Of a stretch of DNA of 64,000 nt, positions 8,000 through 15,574 are shown piece after piece. A program made the translations under genes and the position numbers. The stretch is from positions 3,906,001 through 3,970,000 of the forward strand of contig NZ_CP160205.1 of assembly GCF_041080815.1 (NCBI RefSeq), given 5' to 3'. The stretch's first letter is position 1. Every line of letters begins with the position of its first letter. The stretch is from Mucilaginibacter yixingensis. Its GTDB lineage: Bacteria > Bacteroidota > Bacteroidia > Sphingobacteriales > Sphingobacteriaceae. Under the pieces are notes generated by a model that searched no databases, was not told the origin of the DNA, and worked only from the letters and a program-made list of their open reading frames with translations.

Positions 8000-8698
8000 C
8001 TACTCCGCGCTCCTTACTGTCCGCTTTTCAATCCGTTTCTCATAATCCTTCCCCTGAAAAATACGATGCACATAGATGCCCGGCGTATGGATATAGTTGG
8101 GATCAAGCTCACCGGTAGGTACCAATTCTTCCACCTCGGCAATAGTAATTTTGCCGGCCATGGCCATTACGGGGTTAAAATTGCGTGCGGTTGAGCGGTA
8201 GATCAAATTACCTGCAGCATCGCCTTTCCAGGCTTTTACAATGGCAAAATCAGCATTAAAAGCCATTTCCATCAGGTAATCTTTACCGTTAAAGTTACGC
8301 ACCTCTTTACCTACGGCTACCTCGGTACCAATGCCTGCGGGAGTAAAAATAGCCGGCATACCATAACCTGCCGCCATGCAACGGGTGGCCAGCGTACCTT
8401 GTGGGATGAGTTCTACCTCTAACTCACCGGTTAATAGCTGACGCTCAAACTCGGCGTTTTCGCCTACGTAGCTCGAGATCATCTTTTTTACCTGGCGTTG
8501 CTTCAGCATCAGGCCAATACCAAAATCATCAACCCCGGCATTGTTAGAGATGCAGGTTAAACCTTTAACGTTTTTTCTAACCAGGGCAGCAATACAATTT
8601 TCGGGCAATCCGCACAAACCGAAACCGCCCAGCATCAGCACCGCGCCATCCTGAATATCTTTTATAGCCTCATCAGCATTGGTTACTACTTTGTTCAT
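8000..8698 (-). CDS. 3-oxoacid CoA-transferase, subunit A
   Basis: 232 residues, the usual size for the A subunit of class I CoA-transferases (SCOT/AtoD type), which moves CoA from succinyl-CoA to acetoacetate or similar acids. The N-terminus has the GGFGLCGLPEN motif, and SNNAG and GTLATRCMAAGYGMPAIFTPAG are also as expected. The catalytic glutamate is on the B subunit, which is normally the next gene; no B subunit is found here on either side. The gene must either pair with a distant B subunit or be a relic. Its own -7 element is at 8763-8770. Confidence 0.9.
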   Translation of the reverse strand: MNKVVTNADEAIKDIQDGAVLMLGGFGLCGLPENCIAALVRKNVKGLTCISNNAGVDDFGIGLMLKQRQVKKMISSYVGENAEFERQLLTGELEVELIPQGTLATRCMAAGYGMPAIFTPAGIGTEVAVGKEVRNFNGKDYLMEMAFNADFAIVKAWKGDAAGNLIYRSTARNFNPVMAMAGKITIAEVEELVPTGELDPNYIHTPGIYVHRIFQGKDYEKRIEKRTVRSAE

Positions 8699-8762
8699 GT
8701 CGTTGGTTTATGGTTTATAGATCACGGTTTATGGAAAAACATGACCGATGTATTGGTTATTT

Positions 8763-8770
8763 CAAATGTA
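8763..8770 (-). promoter_or_regulatory. -7 promoter element (TACATTTG) for the CoA-transferase gene
   Basis: Read on the minus strand, TACATTTG lies 64 bases before the ATG at 8698. The spacer also contains copies of a GGTTTATGG word at 8706-8735 that reappear inverted at 8849-8876 (CTATGAACCATCAATCATAAAC). Confidence 0.5.
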
Positions 8771-8880
8771 ATAAGTTGACTAATATCCCCCTAACAACTG
8801 ATACAAAATATTGTGTCTGTACACGTACAATTTGTACTTTGCACTCAGCATGATCTATGAACCATCAATCATAAACTAAA

Positions 8881-9720
8881 ATGACGCTCCATACCATCGA
8901 TACCGGCTTTTTTAAACTTGACGGCGGCGCCATGTTTGGCGTGGTGCCTAAAACTATCTGGCAAAAAACCAATCCTGCCGACGAGAACAATATGTGCACC
9001 TGGGCCATGCGCTGCTTGCTGGTAGAAGACGGCAACCGGCTGACGCTGATTGACACCGGTATTGGCAACAAGCAGAGTGAAAAGTTTTTTAGTTTTTATT
9101 ACCTTCATGGCGAAGCCACACTGGATAAATCACTGGCCAAATTGGGTTTTCATCGCGATGATATTACAGACGTGTTTCTAACTCACCTGCACTTTGACCA
9201 CGTGGGCGGCGCGGTAGAGCGCAACGGAGAGACACTGCAGCCTGCCTTTAAAAACGCCACTTACTGGAGCAACAACCGCCATTGGGACTGGGCAGTGAAC
9301 CCTAATGAGCGCGAGAAAGCATCCTTCCTGAAAGAAAACATTATGCCGATCCAGGAGAGCGGTCAGCTAAAGTTTATTGATGCACAGGACGATGTGCAGC
9401 TAACGCCCGATTTCAAGATCCGCTTTGTACACGGCCATACCGACGCCATGATGCTGCCGCTGATTAATTACAAAGGCAAACAAGTACTTTACGCGGCAGA
9501 TCTGCTGCCGTCTGTCGGCCATTTGCCCATCCCTTACGTAATGGGTTATGATATGTTCCCACTCACCACAATCAGCGAGCGTCACAAATACTGGAACGAA
9601 GCACTGGATAACAACTGGATACTTTACCTGGAGCATGACGCTGTGAACGAGTGTTGTACCTTACAGCAAACCGAAAAAGGTATTAGAGTGATGGAAACTT
9701 TCAAGTTGAGCGAATTGTAG
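8881..9720 (+). CDS. MBL-fold metallohydrolase
   Basis: 279 residues. The metal-binding motif HLHFDHVGG (HxHxDH) is intact, preceded by LIDTGIGNK; later ligands are the His in HGHTDAM, Asp in YAADLLPS and a C-terminal His in LEHDAV. This is the pattern of the lactonase-like (AiiA/AttM-type) branch of the metallo-beta-lactamase superfamily, whose members include N-acyl homoserine lactonases, but the substrate cannot be set from sequence. No signal peptide. Read divergently from the CoA-transferase gene across a 182-base spacer. Confidence 0.85.
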   Translation: MTLHTIDTGFFKLDGGAMFGVVPKTIWQKTNPADENNMCTWAMRCLLVEDGNRLTLIDTGIGNKQSEKFFSFYYLHGEATLDKSLAKLGFHRDDITDVFLTHLHFDHVGGAVERNGETLQPAFKNATYWSNNRHWDWAVNPNEREKASFLKENIMPIQESGQLKFIDAQDDVQLTPDFKIRFVHGHTDAMMLPLINYKGKQVLYAADLLPSVGHLPIPYVMGYDMFPLTTISERHKYWNEALDNNWILYLEHDAVNECCTLQQTEKGIRVMETFKLSEL

Positions 9721-9733
9721 GAAACATGAAAAG

Positions 9734-9819
9734 GGGTGTCATGTTGGGCTTTGTCGAAACACGCGCTGTGGGTTAACAAGGCCTTTGCGCGCCCTTCGAC
9801 AAAGCTTAGGATGACACCC
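9734..9819. repeat. Long inverted repeat (GTCAT-ended family)
   Basis: GGGTGTCATGTTGGGCTTTGTCGAAA pairs with TTCGACAAAGCTTAGGATGACACCC. Located between two convergent genes, so it may also stop transcription. Confidence 0.8.
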
Positions 9820-9847
9820 AGCGCTCAATTATTACTGGTACTCTCTA

Positions 9848-10063
9848 CTACTCCTTCTCCTCGGCCCGATATTCCAAAATATCTCCCGGCTGGCAGTCCA
9901 GCGCTTTGCAGATAGCCTCCAGCGTTTCTATACGGATGGCCTTGGCCTTGCCTGTTTTAAGAATGGAAAGATTAGACAGCGTGATACCCACCCGCGCACT
10001 CAACTCATTCAGCGACATTTTGCGCCGGGCCATCATTACGTCTAAATTAACTATTATGGGCAT
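9848..10063 (-). CDS. Small HTH regulator (YozG/XRE type)
   Basis: 71 residues from ATG 10063 (MPIIVNLDVMMARRK). Nearly the whole protein is one XRE-type helix-turn-helix: MSLNELSARVGITLSNLSILKTGKAKAIRIETLEAICKALDCQPGDILEY. This is the YozG-like regulator that accompanies DUF2975 membrane proteins in many bacteria; here it starts 2 bases after the stop codon of a DUF2975 gene. A longer in-frame extension upstream overlaps the DUF2975 gene and is rejected. Probably autoregulates the DUF2975 operon (inference). Confidence 0.85.
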   Translation of the reverse strand: MPIIVNLDVMMARRKMSLNELSARVGITLSNLSILKTGKAKAIRIETLEAICKALDCQPGDILEYRAEEKE

Positions 10064-10065
10064 GC

Positions 10066-10695
10066 TTAGATGGTTAAATCTATCTCCCGGCGATTGTTTA
10101 TTGCCTTTGCATAGAGAGATAATATGGTTGAGAATACAGCTACATAAAACGCATAGCTGTACCAATAGGCATTTGCCAAATCATGGAGGTTATAAGGAAC
10201 CTGATATGCCTTGCTGCCGTGAAAATAGTTTTTCACCCAATAAGAGGTATAACATTTGGATAGAAAATCTACCACCCAATAAGCAATGTATAATTTAAAA
10301 ATCAGATACCCCAGTTTGAAATATTTCACATTAAAAGGGCTATCAAAATCAAACCTTTTTATAAACAAAGCAATTGAAAAAGCGATGGTAAGTTTCATAA
10401 CGATGGAGGCTAAACTATCGTCTAAAAATTGACTGCCCTGTATCAAAAAAATATAATCCAGCGGGTTGTGGGCCTCGGTTTGCAGCGAAGCATTGTTCCA
10501 CCTGGATGCTGTAGGGTATTTTATATGGTCAATCTGAATAACCCCAAATTCCTGAGTTTGGCTGACGACAACCACATGCCTAGACGGTTTTAAATACACA
10601 AGAAAAAGAAGAAGAATGTACACAAACAGGTAAATGATTAAACCAAAGGAAAGCACCTGCTTTATACTTTTCGGGTTAATAAAAGAATCATTCAT
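10066..10695 (-). CDS. DUF2975 membrane protein (copy 1)
   Basis: 209 residues with four predicted membrane helices (about residues 15-37, 98-115, 130-150, 178-198). The C-terminal tail ends in EIDLTI, a DUF2975 hallmark, and the next gene is the matching YozG-type regulator. DUF2975 proteins have no proven function. The upstream gene, 15 bases away, is a diverged paralogue, so this is a tandem family. Confidence 0.75.
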   Translation of the reverse strand: MNDSFINPKSIKQVLSFGLIIYLFVYILLLFLVYLKPSRHVVVVSQTQEFGVIQIDHIKYPTASRWNNASLQTEAHNPLDYIFLIQGSQFLDDSLASIVMKLTIAFSIALFIKRFDFDSPFNVKYFKLGYLIFKLYIAYWVVDFLSKCYTSYWVKNYFHGSKAYQVPYNLHDLANAYWYSYAFYVAVFSTILSLYAKAINNRREIDLTI

Positions 10696-10710
10696 GTGAT
10701 AAGGTATAGG

Positions 10711-11319
10711 TTATATGGTTAAATCCTGTTCTTTTTGCAAATCAAGGCCGCTTTTGGGTATGCGGGCTAAAACCAGCATCAATCCAAGCACCATGAAGTA
10801 GTATGAATTTATTTTATAATCATAATTAACCCGAAATTGTCCGTTGGTAATATAAGGCAGGTAGTTTTCTGCAAGAATGTCTCTCCCCACCGTGCTTAGC
10901 ATCCCTTCCCATACAAAAACAAAAATAACTAACTTAAAACCAGTCGCCATTTTTGGGGTAAACACCACATCGCCTCTTGAATCCATAAAAGTGTAAATCA
11001 CGCAAAGCATGGTTATTAGCACACCAACAATATCAAACATATCTAACCCATAACCAGGTTTTATACAATTCAGGATCATAGCTTCCGTTAGGCTTTTGGG
11101 TTTCCAGTATAAATTACCGTCTCTCCCTGATACAAAACTTCCCCGCTCTTTTAGATCTGCATGTTTATCCATAATACCCGGCCCAACATTTGTAACCTTT
11201 AGGGTGATGCCGGAAGATAGCGTTACATGAGAGCGCCAATAAAAAAATGCCACCGACAGTATAAGAGCCAGCACCATTAGCGGATAACGTTGTTTAAACT
11301 CTGCGATCGACTCGTTCAT
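10711..11319 (-). CDS. DUF2975-like membrane protein (copy 2)
   Basis: 202 residues, about four membrane helices (near 13-30, 95-113, 128-146, 170-188). It ends LQKEQDLTI, closely matching the REIDLTI end of the neighbouring DUF2975 protein, and has the same size and layout, so I read it as a diverged tandem copy. The 15-base gap to copy 1 implies one transcript ending in the HTH gene. A third, truncated copy lies immediately upstream. Confidence 0.65.
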   Translation of the reverse strand: MNESIAEFKQRYPLMVLALILSVAFFYWRSHVTLSSGITLKVTNVGPGIMDKHADLKERGSFVSGRDGNLYWKPKSLTEAMILNCIKPGYGLDMFDIVGVLITMLCVIYTFMDSRGDVVFTPKMATGFKLVIFVFVWEGMLSTVGRDILAENYLPYITNGQFRVNYDYKINSYYFMVLGLMLVLARIPKSGLDLQKEQDLTI

Positions 11320-11350
11320 AATCTATTGTGTTAGGTAAAGGTTAAGTATA

Positions 11351-11464
11351 TTAAATGGCTAATGCCTGTTCCAGCTTGTTTTTAACGGCGCATTTGTATA
11401 AATAAATGCCCACGGTTAATAACACAAAGAGTATCAAAAACTGAGCTACGTTGTATTGGATAAA
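11351..11464 (-). pseudogene. C-terminal remnant of a third DUF2975-like gene
   Basis: Between an in-frame TAA at 11467-11465 and a TAA at 11353-11351 the minus strand encodes 37 residues: one membrane helix (QFLILFVLLTVGIYLY) and a tail KNKLEQALAI. This is the layout of the last helix and tail of the two DUF2975 proteins downstream. It has no ATG, GTG or TTG at its beginning. I read it as the leftover of a decayed third copy. Confidence 0.5.
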
Positions 11465-11807
11465 TTATTCATAACAGATTAAGGTTTCGGTGAACAAATA
11501 AAACAAACATTTATCATTATTCAAAACTTATTTATTGATTTTCAATAAATTTTATCTAAATATCGAGTTAAATCAAGAGCTTTGAACCCCAAAACAAGTA
11601 CAGTGACAGCACCCCAGACAGCAGAAACTTCGATCTGCACAACCTTTAAAAGACCCTACGGTCCTTATTTTCAAAAAATCAGTAGGCAGACAGAAAGAAT
11701 TGCCTACTTTTACGGCCACAACAAACCGGGTTCGGCGTGCGTGGTGTAAAAGCCTGCTGTTAAGCAGATTTTTATTTAGTCATTTTGTTGACATAATCAA
11801 AACGAGT
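11465..11807. other. Gene-free spacer upstream of rpoD
   Basis: AT-rich, with no open frame that looks coded. It contains a hairpin CTGCT-GTTA-AGCAG followed by ATTTTTATTT (11752-11775), resembling an intrinsic terminator, preceded by the promoter-like TACTTTTA at about 11704. A short RNA of roughly 60 bases could fit between the two. Confidence 0.35.
11752..11775 (+). terminator. Terminator-like hairpin upstream of rpoD
   Basis: Stem CTGCT/AGCAG with loop GTTA, then a T-rich run. The stem is only 5 base pairs, so it is weak. Confidence 0.35.
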
Positions 11808-11838
11808 TGTTATTTTTCGTAACAAAATCGTACCTTTG
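11808..11838 (+). promoter_or_regulatory. rpoD promoter (TTG-N20-TACCTTTG)
   Basis: TTG at 11808-11810 and TACCTTTG at 11831-11838, followed by CA. Both boxes and spacing fit the Bacteroidota primary promoter, leaving a leader of about 38 bases before the ATG at 11882. Confidence 0.65.
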
Positions 11839-11881
11839 CACGTTCTATTCTAAATCAAAAGAATCGAGGTAGTATTAATAG

Positions 11882-12742
11882 ATGAGACAACTCAAAATAA
11901 CCCAATCCATTACCAACCGTGAGTCACAATCACTTGACAAGTATCTGCACGAGATTGGTAAGGTTGACCTGATTACCGCCGAAGAAGAAGTAATTTTAGC
12001 TCAAAAGATCCGCGAGGGCGACCAGGCGGCATTAGAGCGCTTAACCAAAACCAACTTAAGGTTTGTGGTATCGGTAGCTAAGCAATATCAAAACCAGGGC
12101 CTTACACTGGGCGACCTGATTAACGAGGGCAATTTAGGCCTTATAAAAGCAGCCAAGCGTTTTGATGAAACCAAAGGTTTTAAATTCATTTCATACGCAG
12201 TATGGTGGATTCGCCAGTCTATCCTGCAGGCTATTGCAGAGCAATCGCGTATTGTGCGTTTGCCGCTTAACCAGGTAGGTTCACTAAGTAAAATCAGCAA
12301 AGCTTTTTCTAAACTGGAGCAGGAGTATGAGCGCGAGCCATCACCAGAAGAACTGGCAGACATTCTGGAAACAACGGTAGACAAGATCAGCGATACGCTG
12401 AGCAACTCTGGCCGCCATGTATCTATGGATGCCCCGTTTGTTCAGGGCGAAGAAAACACCTTGCTTGACGTACTGGAAAACAAAGAGCCGAATACTGACT
12501 CTATCCTGATCAATGAATCATTGTCAGAAGAGATCAAACGTTCGCTTTCTACCCTTACCGAGCGCGAGCGCGAAATTATCGTGCTGTTCTTCGGTCTGGG
12601 CACCAACCACCCGCTGTCACTGGAAGAGATTGGCGAAAAATTCAATCTTACCCGCGAGCGTGTACGTCAGATTAAAGACAAGGCCCTGCAACGCTTGAGA
12701 CATACTTCGCGCAGCAAGATCCTGAAATCATATTTAGGATAA
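11882..12742 (+). CDS. rpoD: RNA polymerase primary sigma factor RpoD/SigA
   Basis: 286 residues, the short Bacteroidota form without region 1.1. Region 1.2 is SLDKYLHEIGKVDLITAEEE; region 2 includes NLRFVVSVAKQY, GDLINEGNLGLIKAAKRFD and the -10-recognition helix FISYAVWWIRQSI; region 3 follows; region 4.2 has the HTH LSLEEIGEKFNLTRERVRQIKDKALQRLR. Such factors recognise TTTG/TAnnTTTG promoters, consistent with motifs seen across this window and in front of this gene. Ends at a strong terminator. Confidence 0.97.
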   Translation: MRQLKITQSITNRESQSLDKYLHEIGKVDLITAEEEVILAQKIREGDQAALERLTKTNLRFVVSVAKQYQNQGLTLGDLINEGNLGLIKAAKRFDETKGFKFISYAVWWIRQSILQAIAEQSRIVRLPLNQVGSLSKISKAFSKLEQEYEREPSPEELADILETTVDKISDTLSNSGRHVSMDAPFVQGEENTLLDVLENKEPNTDSILINESLSEEIKRSLSTLTEREREIIVLFFGLGTNHPLSLEEIGEKFNLTRERVRQIKDKALQRLRHTSRSKILKSYLG

Positions 12743-12799
12743 GCGTTAGTCCGGAAGTCAGAAAAGACCGAAAGTCAGAAAAAAAGAAAAAAATTGAGA

Positions 12800-12828
12800 A
12801 GCGACGAGGAGGACTCGTCGCTTTTTTT
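12800..12828 (+). terminator. Intrinsic terminator of rpoD
   Basis: Perfect 9-base stem AGCGACGAG / CTCGTCGCT, loop GAGGA, then seven T. Confidence 0.9.
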
Positions 12829-12914
12829 ATTTGAACCAGGATTTAACGGATTTCTCAAGATTTTCAGAATACTGGTTTCAGGTATGCCAACAAGAGACAC
12901 CTGACGCGTTTCGT

Positions 12915-13057
12915 AGAGCCACATATTTGTGGCACCCCCATGCAAAACCCTCACGCAAATATCACTCACCAAAAAGAGCCACAAATATGTGGCTCCCCTA
13001 TGCAAAACCCTCACGCAAATACCGCTTACCAAAAAGAGCCACAAATATGTGGCTCTA
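12915..13057. repeat. Three AGCCACATATTTGTGGCT palindromes, two in 60-base tandem units
   Basis: AGAGCCACATATTTGTGGC at about 12915, then AGAGCCACAAATATGTGGCT at about 12976 and again at 13036. The latter two sit in two 60-base direct repeats starting TGCAAAACCCTCACGCAAAT at 12941 and 13001. The same palindrome recurs at 45692-45803 and 53841-53918. No gene is present in 12743-13153. Confidence 0.8.
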
Positions 13058-13067
13058 CAGATAAAAA

Positions 13068-13098
13068 AATAGCGATGGGTTTGAAACCCATCGCTATT
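13068..13098 (-). terminator. Terminator of the aspartate aminotransferase gene
   Basis: Stem AATAGCGATGGGTTT / AAACCCATCGCTATT with a T run on the minus-strand side. The stem is 13 or more base pairs. Confidence 0.85.
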
Positions 13099-13153
13099 AA
13101 ATATTAAATAAACCCTCCGTCTTTCGGACTTCCGGTCTTTCCTGTCTTTCGGA

Positions 13154-14353
13154 TTAAGAAAGTTTACCCAGCGCTTCTTTAATTCTGCGGCAAGCCTCGC
13201 GCAGTTTGTCTTCAGCAGCAGCGTAACTCAAACGCATTGATTTAGGATCGCCGAATGAATCGCCACCTACGGTAGCAACGTGGCCTTCTTCCAGCAGGTA
13301 CAGGCTCAGATCGTCAGAGTTGTTGATCGTGCGACCGTTGAAGCTTTTACCAAAGAAAGCAGTAACATCAGGGAAGAAATAGAACGCGCCTTCTGGCAGG
13401 TTCACTTTCAGGCCCGGGATCTCGCTCAGCAGAGCGTAAACAATGTCGCGACGTTTTTTAAACTCGTCGCGCATTTTGTATACGGTTTCCAAACCACCTT
13501 CATAAGCGGCAGTACCGGCACGCTGAGTGATAGAACAAGTAGCCGAAGTTACCTGACCCTGTAGTTTATCAAATGCCGAAGCCAGCTCTTTGGTAGAGGC
13601 AGTGTAGCCAATACGCCAGCCGGTCATAGCATAACCTTTAGAGAAACCGTTAATTACCACAACGCGATCTTTGATCGACTCAAACTGGGCAATAGACTCA
13701 TGGCCACCTACAAAGTTGATGTGCTCATAAATCTCATCGCTCATAATATATACATGCGGATGTTTTTCAAATACTTTAGCCAGGCCTTCCAGCTCTTCTT
13801 TGCTGTAAACGCTGCCAGTAGGGTTACATGGCGACGAGAACATGAACAGCTTGCTGTTTGGTGTAATAGCTGCTTCCAATTGCTCAGGCGTAATTTTGAA
13901 GCTGGTTTCTACCGTGGTGTCAATGTAAACGCTTTTACCTTCGGCCAATTTCACAACCTCAGAGTATGATACCCAGTAAGGTGTAGGGATAATTACCTCT
14001 TCGCCCGGGTTAACTAAACACAACACGCAGTTGGTAATGGCTTGTTTAGCACCGGTGGCAACTACAATCTGGCTTGGATCATAATCCAGGTTGTTCTCAC
14101 GTTTTAGCTTATCAGTAATGGCTTGGCGCAGCGCAGGGTAACCCGCAACAGGAGTGTAATAGGTAAAGTTATCATCCATCGCCTTTTTAGCGGCGTCTTT
14201 CACATACTCAGGGGTATGAAAATCGGGCTCCCCGAAACTTAAACTGATCACGTCGACACCTTTGGCGGCCAGTTCGCGGCCTAGTTTAGCCATTTTTATA
14301 GTGGCCGACTCCGAAAGGTTCTGTATACGGTTACTTAATGCGCTCATATCCAA
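13154..14353 (-). CDS. Aspartate aminotransferase-family PLP enzyme
   Basis: 399 residues, fold type I, class I aminotransferase. The PLP lysine lies in GFSKGYAMTGWRIGY; the substrate/cofactor signatures SFGEPDFHTPEYV, YTPVAGYPALR, NPCNPTGSVYSKEEL and SDEIYEHINF are all present, as is the C-terminal MRLSYA. The family (AspB type) transfers the amino group between aspartate and 2-oxoglutarate, some members also accepting aromatic or prephenate substrates. Cytoplasmic and monocistronic, with its own terminator. Confidence 0.93.
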   Translation of the reverse strand: MDMSALSNRIQNLSESATIKMAKLGRELAAKGVDVISLSFGEPDFHTPEYVKDAAKKAMDDNFTYYTPVAGYPALRQAITDKLKRENNLDYDPSQIVVATGAKQAITNCVLCLVNPGEEVIIPTPYWVSYSEVVKLAEGKSVYIDTTVETSFKITPEQLEAAITPNSKLFMFSSPCNPTGSVYSKEELEGLAKVFEKHPHVYIMSDEIYEHINFVGGHESIAQFESIKDRVVVINGFSKGYAMTGWRIGYTASTKELASAFDKLQGQVTSATCSITQRAGTAAYEGGLETVYKMRDEFKKRRDIVYALLSEIPGLKVNLPEGAFYFFPDVTAFFGKSFNGRTINNSDDLSLYLLEEGHVATVGGDSFGDPKSMRLSYAAAEDKLREACRRIKEALGKLS

Positions 14354-14664
14354 TTTTTTTAAACTGGCCGCAAATATAGGCGATAGAGGTGAAAGGATAA
14401 AGGTAAAAGGTGAAAGGTTTTAGAAATTTAGCATCGAACCCAGATTTGATGGATTGGCAGGATAGATATTACCGCTGCCTTCTCTGGGCAAAACGCTGTG
14501 CACTCTATGGTTAAAATCCTGTAAATCTTAAAAATCTAATAAATCATGGTTCAAGACTAAGGCCGGGCGTTCCCCTGCGGGTCGGGCTATCCGCTCATAC
14601 TGCACGGGCATTAGCCACGGGCCGGTATCCGCTGCTATCCCTAACGCAAATGGCAGGTTGAGTA
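14354..14664. repeat. Repeat-filled spacer: AGGATTT pair and TATCCGCTC element
   Basis: Contains GAAAGGATAAAGGTAAAAGG at 14390-14411, AGGATTT-type repeats at 14437-14462 and 14515-14552, and at 14563-14648 a GC-rich block GGGCGTTCCCCTGCGGG...GGGCTATCCGCTCATAC...CCGGTATCCGCTGCTATCCC. The last has a close relative at 62528-62612. No gene was seen. Confidence 0.75.
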
Positions 14665-15420
14665 TTATTCCTCTTCCTCAAACTCGAATTGTTCGTATTC
14701 CCAGTTGTCATCAACGCTATCGCGCCAAGCGCACCAGCCATATGCTAAATGATAAACCTTGTTAAGGGTTGGATCAAGTTTAACCAGCTCTTGCAGGGCA
14801 ACCAATTTGCCGTCGTTTATTTGAGGCTCTTCGCTGGTGTGGAATTGCCAATCTCCGTCAATATTATGATAAACAAACAAAATGGGGTCACCCTCAAGCG
14901 CCTGTTTGGTTGTATAAGCACAAACATTTCTTTCTTCATAAAACCAGAAGTCTGTGTTCCGGTCTAACAAGGGTTGCTTAAATTTCCATTTTGCATTAAA
15001 ATCCGCATCCCATGGAAAATGACGTTCTTTATCAGGCCAAACTAACTGTAAAACCGGGAATTCGAAGTTGCCGTAAAACCATCCGGCATATCCTAAATAA
15101 GATGCAAAGGCTTTATTGACCTCGATGAATTGTACATCAAAACCCTTAAGGAAGTCGACAGAACGTTCACCAGCAGAAAAACTTTTTCCGGCCTGTATCT
15201 GCGCTTTTGCATCATTTATTAACGTTGCCATCAGGTTAATATCCAAACCAAAGCAAATAATTTCCGGATGCCCGTAAGCCTTAAAAAGCCCTATCGAGTA
15301 AACAAATGCAGGCAGGTGACCAGTAGCTTCAAACATGGCTAAATGACATCCATATTTTTCAACATTGGCTATAATCAAATCCTTTGTTTCCTGATCATGT
15401 TTTTCGTGCTCGTCTGTCAT
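14665..15420 (-). CDS. DUF4262 domain protein
   Basis: 251 residues. The N-terminal two-thirds matches the DUF4262 pattern: EKYGCHLAMFEATGHLPAFVYSIGLFKAYGHPEIICFGL and a later block around YAGWFYGNFEFPVLQLVWPDKERHFPWD. The last 80 residues form an acidic region ending in EEFEEEE-like sequence. Soluble, no signal peptide. DUF4262 proteins have no known activity. It is isolated between repeats and is read divergently from the Nudix-BioA gene. Confidence 0.8.
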   Translation of the reverse strand: MTDEHEKHDQETKDLIIANVEKYGCHLAMFEATGHLPAFVYSIGLFKAYGHPEIICFGLDINLMATLINDAKAQIQAGKSFSAGERSVDFLKGFDVQFIEVNKAFASYLGYAGWFYGNFEFPVLQLVWPDKERHFPWDADFNAKWKFKQPLLDRNTDFWFYEERNVCAYTTKQALEGDPILFVYHNIDGDWQFHTSEEPQINDGKLVALQELVKLDPTLNKVYHLAYGWCAWRDSVDDNWEYEQFEFEEEE

Positions 15421-15539
15421 TTTTCCCGGTTTGGTAAACTTGTCCTAAGTTAAGATCAGTAATCAAATATTAAAACATAATCATGCGGAGCTCAAAACCT
15501 CACCTCATAAAATCCTTTCACCTTTCACCTCCCAAACCC

Positions 15540-15547
15540 TACATTTG
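15540..15547 (+). promoter_or_regulatory. -7 promoter element (TACATTTG) for the Nudix-BioA gene
   Basis: TACATTTG, 27 bases before the ATG at 15575. The region just upstream (CCTTTCACCTTTCACC) belongs to a recurrent spacer repeat. Confidence 0.55.
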
Positions 15548-15574
15548 CCATCGTCTACTTAGATTTTTAAAAAC

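Noticed and set aside
12915..13057. Regularly spaced palindromes resembling a tiny CRISPR array
   Set aside because: Only two 60-base units, the spacers are nearly identical, and no cas genes are present; it is a tandem duplication of a palindrome.
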